Shown here in pieces: positions 48,601 through 60,600 of a DNA stretch of 64,000 nucleotides (positions are counted from its first letter, which is position 1; the number at the start of each line of letters is the position of its first letter). Source of the stretch: Tethya wilhelma (lineage: Eukaryota; Porifera; Demospongiae; Tethyida; Tethyidae). The notes below the pieces were generated by a model. It saw only the letters and a program-made list of their open reading frames with translations. It was not told the origin of the DNA and did no database searches. The position numbers were made by a program, and so were the translations under genes. The stretch is taken from assembly GCA_964030475.1 (NCBI GenBank), contig CAXIPT010000004.1:6102503-6166502 (forward strand). The letters run 5' to 3'.

Positions 48601-51600
48601 GTATTAGTCAAGCTTTTTGTAGGGACTATAACCAGTTTCTCCACACTCTTGTTTTGGAAAAAGTGAATAAACAAGTAGAAAAAAATTTCATAAAAATAAA
48701 CAGTGTAGGAATGGACAGTGCTCTAAAAAGCATTGGAACAAGGCATGACTCAATTTCGGTACATGACTATATGTGACCTGTCAAGCGAAAACCTGACGTT
48801 TGGGAAATTATTGTTTTTCGAGTAAAATGCGGTTTTAGTTTAATTCGCGTTTTTGCGCGAACTTGAATTTTTTTACAGCACGGATGGGTTGCGCTACATT
48901 TCAGCATGCTCCACGCAAAATTTGAGGGGTGGAGCTGCTTCAGTTGCAGAGATATAGACGGTAATACCAGCCTAGTTCTTTTCTATTTAGTTGCTAACAC
49001 GGAGAACAGTTGCTATGTTGTGCAACAGACCGTAGCAAATATTAATGAGATAGGCAGCTGCTGTTAAAAATGAATTATTGTTCAGTGTTATTTCTGCTTT
49101 ATAGGCTTTTGTTCACAGAATTTTGGTACAGCACATGCACAGAGATCAGTTAAAGCTTCTGATATGCTTGCCTAATTCAAGCGCCCACATAGAGCAGCTT
49201 TCTGCTCGTGGGTGTTGCCTCACCCTGTACGCGATCGCATACAGGTTATTTTGAGGCTTATCTTAGTTCCTAGAACTTACTCTACCTAAAATCTAACACT
49301 TTACAAGCAAGCGCTTACCTCCACGAGTCCAGTAGCCTTCTCCTGGGTCTTCTTTCCTAGCTACTCGCTTCTCACTAAACAATTAAACTGGCCACGTGGC
49401 TGTTTGTGGTAATATTCAGCATGTACTGTACANNNNNNNNNNNNNNNNNNNNNNNNNNNNNNNNNNNCATTTCTAGCGGTTTTTGACTAGTAATTTTAGC
49501 TATATAGTTTTAGTTACTGGAATACTACTACAGTATATGTTATACTGCTAGATGTAAGTTACAAACTGGTAGAGTATGGATGCCCTCAGTACTTTTGCAC
49601 CATGCTGCCCAAAAAATCAAAGTCGTCTGGTCCATTTTATCGCTACACGGTAGAAATTCAACTTGAAGATAATTTAGACTCTGTATTCCTGTTAAAAATT
49701 ACATTCTTATAACAAATATGGCTCTAAGAACTATAGCTACTTCTTTTCTGGCTGTTTCTCCTGTGTTGTCATCACTTCCATGTGCTTGGCCACCATTTTG
49801 TTTAACTTCCGGGTGGAAATTAATTAAGGATGCGTTCGTGTAGACTGACCAGATGAACTTCTCGGCTCAGACAGAGTAAATATATAGGTAGAGTTCAAAG
49901 GTCATAATCTCTCCACGTGGCATGCTTATGTGCATGTACATTAATCAACTCTAGCTATAGGCTATTACTAATGTGGTATTAGTCAAGCTTTTTGTAGGGA
50001 CTATAACCAGTTTCTCCACACTCTTGTTTTGGAAAAAGTGAATAAACAAGTAGAAAAAAATTTCATAAAAATAAACAGTGTAGGAATGGACAGTGCTCTA
50101 AAAAGCATTGGAACAAGGCATGACTCAATTTCGGTACATGACTATATGTGACCTGTCAAGCGAAAACCTGACGTTTGGGAAATTATTGTTTTTCGAGTAA
50201 AATGCGGTTTTAGTTTAATTCGCGTTTTTGCGCGAACTTGAATTTTTTTACAGCACGGATGGGTTGCGCTACATTTCAGCATGCTCCACGCAAAATTTGA
50301 GGGGTGGAGCTGCTTCAGTTGCAGAGATATAGACGGTAATACCAGCCTAGTTCTTTTCTATTTAGTTGCTAACACGGAGAACAGTTGCTATGTTGTGCAA
50401 CAGACCGTAGCAAATATTAATGAGATAGGCAGCTGCTGTTAAAAATGAATTATTGTTCAGTGTTATTTCTGCTTTATAGGCTTTTGTTCACAGAATTTTG
50501 GTACAGCACATGCACAGAGATCAGTTAAAGCTTCTGATATGCTTGCCTAATTCAAGCGCCCACATAGAGCAGCTTTCTGCTCGTGGGTGTTGCCTCACCC
50601 TGTACGCGATCGCATACAGGTTATTTTGAGGCTTATCTTAGTTCCTAGAACTTACTCTACCTAAAATCTAACACTTTACAAGCAAGCGCTTACCTCCACG
50701 AGTCCAGTAGCCTTCTCCTGGGTCTTCTTTCCTAGCTACTCGCTTCTCACTAAACAATTAAACTGGCCACGTGGCTGTTTGTGGTAATATTCAGCATGTA
50801 CTGTACATGATCTAATTATGATACGGAGAGTATACGGACCGCCCATAGTTTACCTAGCAACAACTTTACAACCGTTTTTCTAGGAAGCCACGAATGGAGG
50901 CAGGGCTGCTTGCAACAGCTATATCTGGAAAACTACTATAGCTATGCGCATCAAATTTTGTTATGTGCTTCCTTGAGAAGGCCTAGATATACGTGGAATA
51001 GCTAACTCAAAATTCGCGGAAATTCCCAAACGTCAGGTTTTCGCTTGACAGGTCACATATACATAATTTTTAATGCTAAAATTTTGATTTGATTATAATT
51101 GAACCATACGCATATACAGCTAAGAGGATACGTCATAATTATTAAAGTTATTATGAGCAATTAAAAATGAAAATGAAGGAGACATGTGCCGAAATTGAGA
51201 AATGCATGGTTCTGATACTTTTTATAGCACTACGCATTCCTACACTGCTCATTTTTTATAATCTATTTGTAATAATTATCATATGTATATGGCCGACTGT
51301 GTATGTAATGGGCCGACTGTCCAATAGACACAATACAAAATGTTCACTCATATAAATTCTCAGAGAAAGATAGCTAAGGTTTGAAACCATGCTTAGAGCC
51401 TCCCTTAGACAGTTTTCTACCTGCATGCACCAAGAAAACACAGAGAAACTTCCTAGAGCACTGTGGAGAGAGCGCTATCAAGAAGCCAGAATAATGCAAT
51501 TTTGTTCTCTCCTTTCTCCTTTGTGACTTATTTGAACGAGATTTCCAGTAAAATTAAAGGCATTAGACCAATTTTAACTATACAATGTGACTTGACTTCA

Positions 51601-54600
51601 TCTGTAGTACGCCCTTATATACCGTCTCAGCCTAAAAGTCATCCACAAATAAAATTTTGGCAGCTTGAAACTGGTATAAATTTCTGTACTTTTATGAAGC
51701 CATTTTGGTGTCGGTAAAGGTCATCAGTAGACCACGTGGCATTAATGCGCATGCACGCATCCAATGTCATCCAAGTCTTGCTTTTTTGTAGACTGATCAG
51801 TTTCTGATTATAGCTCATTCTTGCACACAATTAAGCACCTTAGTGTTGGAAAAAGTGAATGCACAAGTATAGTAAAAATAAAATAATGTAGGAATGGGCA
51901 ATGCTATAAAAAGCAAGGAAACAAAGGCAATACTCTGAATTTCGGCACATGACTACTTCATTTTCATTTATGTCCAAGTCTTCTGTAGCTGATTCTGATT
52001 AATGAGTCATGAACGTTATAATAGTGGTTGCATTATAACCTACATGGCTATAATTTGGCTTGCAATTGAAGAGTTATTTAGTAAGAAGTATACAAAACAG
52101 TGTTACGCTGACTTATGAATTCAGTCAATTACAGAATGAAAATGATTCCAGAAGTAGTCATGTGCCGAAATTCAGAGTATTGCCTTAATTGTTTCCTTGC
52201 TTTTTATAGCACTTCCCATTCCTACACTATTTATATTTATGAAATTTTTACTACTTGTTATAATACTCACTAAATTTACTTACGTAAGCTGTGGTCACTC
52301 TTTCTTCACCAAAGAGCATGCCAGGTTTAGGAATAGATATTCGATTGGAAAATGAATTAACCCTTCGAGGCAATGGCCTAACATTGCCAAACATGGTAAC
52401 TGGTATGAAATCCAAATTTTCCTCAATACCTAAACATATAATAAATATATACATTTATATTATACTATAAAGTGCTACATATTTAACTTGCATTCATCTC
52501 TTAAAATAAACAATGGTAAAAAAAAGAAAAATAAGTAATGTATGAATGAGCATACAGTGCTTCAAAAGTAAGAAAACAAGGCTTGCATGTCCCGCAAACT
52601 TGCACATGTTCCTGGCCTAGAACTTAATACAAAAACGTCACAAAATGTCTATTAAAGTTTACTATATAATTATATAGTGACATAGTTCTTTTAACACTTT
52701 CAGACAGCCACGTTAAATGAGTTTAACCGATTATATGCTGAATTCTTTTGAAGTGAATGACGTCATACGGCGAAATTAAAATTTTAAATTTTTAGTAGGT
52801 ATACGCCTTCTTTTTGTTTTTCTTCTAAAGTAAAGATTAGGCAAAGCTTTTTATATGATGCAGCTAAGCAACAATCAAGCTTACTATAGTCCAGGTCTTG
52901 TCGCTTAGTGAAGCTTTTGCTGGTAAAAAAAGCCTAACATACAGGAAGGTCAAATACGCTAGGATATAGCCGCACGTATAAAGCTTTTTTTCCAGCTAGC
53001 CAGCAAAGCTTACAAAAGCGATGCTATGGCTATATAGCCTAACTATCCCTGCATCTACGTAGCAAGTTTCAAGCTTATCCTCTTAAGGGTTGTAGAAAAA
53101 ACGTCGATCTAAAGTTGACCATCGTGATCGCGAAGATCGTGACCATTAGTCGCTAAACGACGAGTAGCGCCACGCCTTACTAGCAGTTCTAAGTTTGACT
53201 TGATATTTTAGTAGAGTAGTCCCTTACCTATTCGTATATAAAGTTTAAAGTTCAGGGCTAATTGCTTAGCTTGCAAAATAGTCGCTAGTGAAGCCTTGAC
53301 GCGATTTTGCGTCAACCGCGGTTTGAAACACCCACGCAGATGACGCGATTTCGCGTCAACCGCAGGTAATCGGTTAATGTCTTTTCTCTAGAAGTTGCGT
53401 TTAGGTAAGTCAGTAAGGAAAAAATTAAGTGAGAACAAAATTGTGTGGGCATAGCCTTCGACTAATCCTCTCCACAAGTACTTAGGAAAGTTTCTGTGAA
53501 CTTTGTAGGCCGTACATGCTCTTATATAGTAATTCTGTCTAATGGAGAGCTTCTAAGCAGGTTTAAAGGCTGAACTTACAGTGGCGTATCTAGCATGGTG
53601 CTCATGGTGCTCGAGCACCCCCCTAGCTCAGAAAATAATGATGTCATCGCTTAAAAGCTTAATCACTCAAGACAAGCGCAGTTCAAAAAATTTTGCATGA
53701 AATCGATAAAATATAATCTGATAAGACTTTAAATTTACTTTCAAGAGTGAAATTTTACATAAGATTGAAGAAAAGTCAAAAAAAACTGCAGAAAACAGTG
53801 CCATCTCCAGCACGATTGCATTAATAACTATTAATATTTTGCTCACGTGACCCAAAAGTGGGTGTGACTACCTCAAAATTTTAGGGCGCTTCGCGCCCGC
53901 ATTGTATCCACACCCCCATAACTGAAAACTTGGATACGCCACTGTGCAAAGCTCCTAGTGCTTGCATGGCAGCTCATGATAGTGCGTGTGGCACCTGCTG
54001 CATGTATTTAGCTTGTCATACTACATGAAAACTATACAATGAATATCATTAATTAGTAGATAAAGATCGTCAGTACTAAACACAGTATTAGGTTGGTGTG
54101 GCACTAAAACTTAGCCTCACGAAGAATTGAGAAAGAGACCTCTTGTGAATAAAGGATTTTCCGGTATAGAAAGACACTAGCGCAGAGAGTCAAAGTGATG
54201 CTATAGAAGACTATACAAAAAAGCTTCTGTCTGGTTTTTCCGAGAATTCCTGACCAAAGTGCGATGGCAAACAGCAATATTTTGGTAAGTACGATTAGTT
54301 CACACTAAAATTCACTATCATACATACGGTAGTACGTATAGTAGGAATGGGCCAACTGCCTCATTGACACACTACAAAACGTTCATGCTTATAAACTTTC
54401 AAGAAAAGAAAGCTATAAGCCTTTAAATGCATTTAATTGCCTCCCACGGACAGTTTGCTTACTGTATTAACCAAGAAAACTGGCAGAAAGTTATTAGAGC
54501 ACTCTGGAGAGATCACTAGCGAGAAGCCACAAGAGTGCAATTTTGTCTTCTCCTTCCTTCCTTCTTCTTAACTGACTTACGCGATTTCCATGCAGACGAA

Positions 54601-57600
54601 CAAGACATTGAGCCAACTTTGACCATATAGTGGGACTTCATTTCATCTGTAGTACGCCCTTTTCGACTCACTTCCCGGTGAAAAGGCAGCAAACCAAATC
54701 TATAGGCAGCTTTGAAACTCTCGATATAAAATACTATACTATTTATTTAGCAATTTTGATGTAGGTAAAGGTCATCAATAGGCCATGTGGTTTGCATGCA
54801 TAATGCGCATGCACATCAAATGTTCACTTCTGCTTTTTGTAGAGACTGACTATATAGTCTCTGCATACAATGTGATTATCTCCATGCAATTAAGCACCAT
54901 AGTGTTTAAAAAAGTGAATGAACAAGTAGTAAAAATTTTATAAAAATGAGAAGTGTAGGATTGGGCAGTGCAGAAAAAAGCAAGGAAACAAGGCAAGTCT
55001 CTGAATTTCGGCACATGACTACTTCATTTTTTTGTGCCCAACTCTCATAAGTTACTGGGCACTACATTCTGCATACTTTGTATTTCATCCAAATTAGTCA
55101 CAAGTGATTGCTTGCATATTTGACTCAGGAGTCAAACAACCTACATGCTTTGTATTTCATCCAAATTAGTCAAGTGATTGCTTGCATATTTGACTCAGGA
55201 GTCAAACAACCGACATTTGTAATAGTCTAGTCCTAGAACCCACCTTTTCTGCCCAGCAAAAAATGGGGGTCTAGAAAAACTTTTACACTTTCAGTGAAAA
55301 TTTGGAATGTAATTATTTGTAACTTCATCATGATTCACGTGCAGCCTGACCTCAAAAATTTATTAAGGATCTTACAGGATTTTCGCAAGCAAGTTTCAGC
55401 ACAGTTTTTTTGTGTCCAAGCAGGAGACTTTATAGTGAACATTATACCTTGAGAAAAGAGTAGCCAGTAAGTAATCTTCACCATATATAGATTGAGTGCT
55501 TTAAGTAAAAATGTCATGCTAACCCTACCTATTAAATTTCTGTAGCTCATGCCTTCGTAACAACGAAATTCTTATCTGTTCCATTCAGAAATGAAAGCGC
55601 TAGCTTCAGCGATGTCAATGGCACGTTGCTCAGTTTTCCACAGGTTTCAAAACTTTTATACACACACGCAAAAATTCTGTAGACTGTTCAGTTTACAAGT
55701 AACAGTTTTTCGCGGCTTCCCGCACACTCAACGTTCTGTCATGTGACATTATAGTCCAGTGAGAATGATAACATTCGGTCAACGGACATTTATCGGGTCA
55801 AAAGGTCAAACTACCGACCAAATTTTTACCTGGTCTGACATGCTGTCCACTCAATACAGAACGCTTGCTTAGCATGCAGAACACTTGCACTAGAGCCTCT
55901 AGAAACTTATAAGCGCTTGCAAGCGCTTACAAACACGCTACATTGTACCGTGGAAGTTGAGAAGCTAGCTGGACTGATAGCCCCACCTACTACCACGTGG
56001 CCCTGCCCACTACCACGTGGCAATTTTAGCTGGTTTTTTCCAGATGGTTTGTAACTCGACAATGTGGCTGAAGGCTTCTCAAGCGCTGAAACTGAAGGTA
56101 AGCAACCTAAAATTGTGTTATAGATGTATATATTTAGTGAGCGTTTGTTTTAAATCACAGAACCACCTAGTAAAAAGCTAAAAAGACAAGTATCCGTAAC
56201 CATTTTGAAAAATGGCAAAGTTTTATGGAAAAAGAGCACCAAACAATGTCTTGGTTAAGGTATGAAACAGATAAAAAGGATAAAAAAGTGGTGAATTCAC
56301 TATGGTGCTTAGTTTGTAAGAAGTATGAAAACAAAATTCAAAGCATGAAAAACTTCTCTGATAGTTCTGGGCTCTCAAAATCATAGATCAAGCAGTGTGG
56401 TTGATCATGCTAAAAGTGACCAACATAAGACAACAATGATTCATTTTAGAAAATCAGCAAGTACATGTAAGCCATTACCAATCACTAGATACTCACTTAT
56501 TGCACGTAGCTTGTCGAACATGGATGACACCACCAAAAAGCGAATGGAACGAAAGTTTGATATTTGCTATATGTCAGTAAAGGAAAATATGGCATTTAAA
56601 AAGTATTCTGCAATCTATGATCTCGAGACAAGACATGGTGTAAACCTAGGAAATGCATACAAGACAAAAGATTCGGCTAAGAATTTTAGTCACTATATTG
56701 CTGAGTCTCAGCGCAGAGATTCTATTACTTCTCTTTCGAATGCTAAATTTTACAGCTTTCTCATGGACGGATCTACAGATTCTGGTAACATTGAGGATGA
56801 GCTAGTTGTTATTATGTATCGTGTCAAGGACGAATCTATACTGAGACAGTACGATATCTTGTGTGAGGTACTTCACTGTTGTTGTACCAGATACTAGAGC
56901 TGATGCTGATGGTCTTATCACATGCTTAGGTAGAGCATTAGAGAAGCTAGGAATAGAAAATCTACTTGATAGAGAAAGTGTGCTCAAAGTAGAAACAAAG
57001 CCAATTTTGGTAGGTGGTGGTACTGACGGAGCTTCTGTTAATATAGCTGAGCACAATGGGATGAAAGGCAAGTTACAACGAGAGCTACCATGGCTTTATT
57101 GGGCCTGGTGTTTCGCACATCGGCTAGAATTAGCCTGCAAAGATGCTCTATCAAGCCAGCTCTTTAAAGACCTAGGAGAAATGTTGCTCCGGCTATACTA
57201 TCTCTATTCCAAATCACCAAAAAAGTGCCATGAACTGCATGACCTAATAGAAGATCTTACAGAGGTTTTTGAATTTCCCAAGGGAGGGAACGTTCCTATT
57301 AGGTCTCAAGGTAGCCGGTGGATAAGTCACAAACGGAAAGCATTACAACGCATGATAGATCGATATTGGGCTTATATCAATCATCTTTTGGCCTTGATTG
57401 AAGATCCAACTGTCCCTAGTGATGACAAAGCAAAGCTGAATGTTCGAAGATGGTGGCAGCCTCGAATGCTAATTGGTGCTGCAATGTACATTGATATCCT
57501 GAAGAGCCCTTCTATTCTAAGTCTGATTCTCCAAGATGATAACCTTGATATTGTTAGCAGTATCAAGAGTCTCCTGAAGGCAAGCAAAGCACTGCAGACA

Positions 57601-60600
57601 TTGCCAGAGCAAGATCCTGAAGAGTGGGCTACAACTGTTCTAGTTACTTCTAGAATAAAGGAGCAAGATGATGATCAAGTGTATCAAGGAACAGTTTTGC
57701 AAGGATACAGCCCTGCAGTCTTGCAGCAGTGTGGAAGGAGTGGTGTAGCTGATCTCAGGAAACTTGCAAGAATTAAGATCCAGACTAGAGTGGTCTAATG
57801 TTGAGATGCTGCGTGCTATCATTGTGTTCCTTGATACTCAAAGCTGGGTGCTGAATGGAGAACAGGAAGATGATGACTTTTCTGAGAATTCACATGCTGT
57901 GGAGTACACCATTTCACATTTTAGAGCACCACTCGAGTCAGTGAGAGCAAATCTTGCATTTATTCAAGATGAAGTGGAGGAGGTTGTTATTTATGCAAAA
58001 AGATATATACTTAAGCATTTCAAGTGAATCCTACCAGACTGTATGGTTTAAACTCTATATTGCTCCAGATGCAAGCAAGTGGCCTAATATTCTCACAATC
58101 GTAGAGTTGTTATTCAGTTTACCTTTTTCTAGTGGCAAAGTTGAGAGGTTTTTTTCCACTCTGAAAACAATAAAAACTGATTGCAGAACTAACCTTACTA
58201 CAGAGACTCTCAACGATCTCTTGGAAATTCAGACTGAGGGACCTCCTTTGTGTAACTTTAATGCACAGAATGCTGTTACGTTATGGTGGGATAATTGCTG
58301 TACCACAAGAAGGGTCAACCAGGGACCAGCTCGGAAACCATACAAGCCATGAGAATATTCCTTTTCTGATTCAACGTCTCAAAGTGACTCTGGCACATCT
58401 TTTGCACTAAAAGATTGGGACGACTGGTTTTTACAATAATTTAAAACATGTACAGACTTAAACAAACACTGTAATAATATTATTTGTCAAATGTCACTTT
58501 CTAATAATTAATTATATCCATGTTGATGTCCATTCAAGTGAGTTGCATGTCAGTCCATTTTTTAAGATAGCCTGACAATTTGTCAGACCACTTCTGAAAA
58601 ATTATAATTCTCACTGTAGTCACATATGACTTCATGTAAGCAAACTGATTGGTTCTGCCTGATTTTGAGCAGAGAACACAAAATGTGTGCCAGTTTTTAT
58701 AGACCCCCATTTTTCGCTGGGCGGAAAAGGCGGGGTCTAGAACTAGGCTACATTTGTAACTTGACTCATGAAAATGAAGTAGTCATGTGCTGAAATTCAG
58801 AGACTTGCCAATTGCTTTTTTCCGCACTATACCCACTCCTACACTTCTCATTTTTATAAAATTTTTACTACTTGTTAAGCCTCGGCACGTGCAAAGCACG
58901 TGCAGAGGATTACGGTAGTCGTTTTGTCTGTCTGTCTGTTTGTCCCATCGAAATCTCAAGAAAGAGAGCTCTACCTACAAAACTGATGGTACTTACATTC
59001 ATAAATCTGAATGATCTTGTAGAAATATATTTTTTGCTATCCAAAACGCTGTATAGTTGCTGAGTTTTGACGCTTTTGTGCTTCTCTGAGCGCTTAGCTT
59101 CGAGGCCACGGCCATTGATCTGGTGTGCGTTAACTAGAATTCGTGTTGAATGGAAGCAGCTCAGCCTGCTTAGCTGCATGGCTGCTGTTGCTGTTGCTTT
59201 TGGTCAGTGGTGCTTGGTAAGACAGACAAGAGTTGGCCTGATGCATAGATTTTCTGTGTGGCTAGATATGGCTAGCTAGTTAGCTAGTTCAGCTGCATGT
59301 TCAGGCATAGACTGGTTTACTGGTATAGCCTGCCCAGCTAAACTTTGTAATATATGCTCAGTACGTAGCTAGCTGACAACATGCAGCTAAGCATTCAGTC
59401 TGTTCTACGGTCTTGTGCTCACTGTATTTCATCAGAGGCAGCACTGAACAGTAACTGTCTATGTAGCTAGCTATTATGGTGGCCTAGTTATAGTTTTCTT
59501 GATTCCGCACCCAGGTCATAGATATATATATAAGTATGATACACAGTGTATGCATGTATGTATTAAGTGCGCCAGCTAGTTGAATGTGCCGAGGCTTGTA
59601 CACCAGCGGTGCTTTCATTTATTCTGTATCAGTCTAGCGCTACTGTTGTAGTCAGATAGGAATGTTTAGTACAGACCATGAGCTAACTAACAAGCGCTAT
59701 GCCAAACTCTGCACTAGACTCCTTCTATACCAGATTTTTTGCTTTGCGTCTATGAATATCAATTAGTTAAGCTTCATCATGATGGTAACCATGAAAACTA
59801 ATTGTGAATCCCTGTAATTTAAAAGTACATTGATCATAGAGTTGTAAAGTACCATTGATATTAGCTCTAACTAAAGTATTGGTTGTATATAAGCCATCTA
59901 ATTCATGGCTTTTTTAGCTGTTTGGTTGACAAGTTAAGGGAAAAGTTGGCCTTAACTGACCTGAGTTTTGCTAGTTAGCTCAGTGTAAAAAAGCAATTTT
60001 TGAGGGTTTTAATTTAGCTTCTCATGCAAATGTGGTACCATTCCAAAATCCATCTGCTAGATCACCTAAAAACACTTATATAGAACTTAGCGTTTGTACA
60101 TTCACTTGGCGGCCAGATCGATTTCATATCAAACTGTATACAAAACTTGCAAACCATGTGACCCTTGCCAACTAATGAATGACATCATACAAATTAGTAT
60201 AGCGCACGCAAACTCATTCAGAGGCTTCTGCAGCTCATGCTGTGTACTTTAAGAAGCTTCTTTATAGAGAATAGATCAAGCTTGAAGCCTTCACACTTTT
60301 GAGATTAGAAGCATAGTGATAGCTTTCCACAACTCGAGATCAAGAATTTAGATTACGTCATTAAGAATAATATTATAAGGCAATTGCTTAGTTACCTGCT
60401 GTATATGCATTAAGTAATGGAGCGCACATGAGTTTTAGTGTGCATGACAAGCCTTAACTGCTCTTAGATGTATACGTATATTACCGATGTATAATATTAT
60501 GGCATAACATTGTGCAGGCATGGATTATTATAATACCATCATTGTCTATCAAGTCAACAGTTGCCGTATCCACATCCACTGAAGCTGGTCCAGAAGTGAC

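Larger units (their letters stand above)
54315..58876. repeat. fbA copy split by the hAT element
   Basis: Left arm 54315-55030 beginning with the palindromic tip. The centre 55030-55222 contains two tandem 70-base units (ctttgtatttcatccaaatt). The hAT insertion follows, then the inner right arm 58770-58876, truncated by the next element. Confidence 0.78.

Noticed and set aside
56040..58439. A domesticated ZNF862-like host gene
   Set aside because: It lies between transposon ends with a target duplication and has several frame breaks, so a dying transposon explains it better.
58877..59279. Overlapping ORFs of 63-89 residues on both strands
   Set aside because: They lie inside a TIR element and share no known domain.
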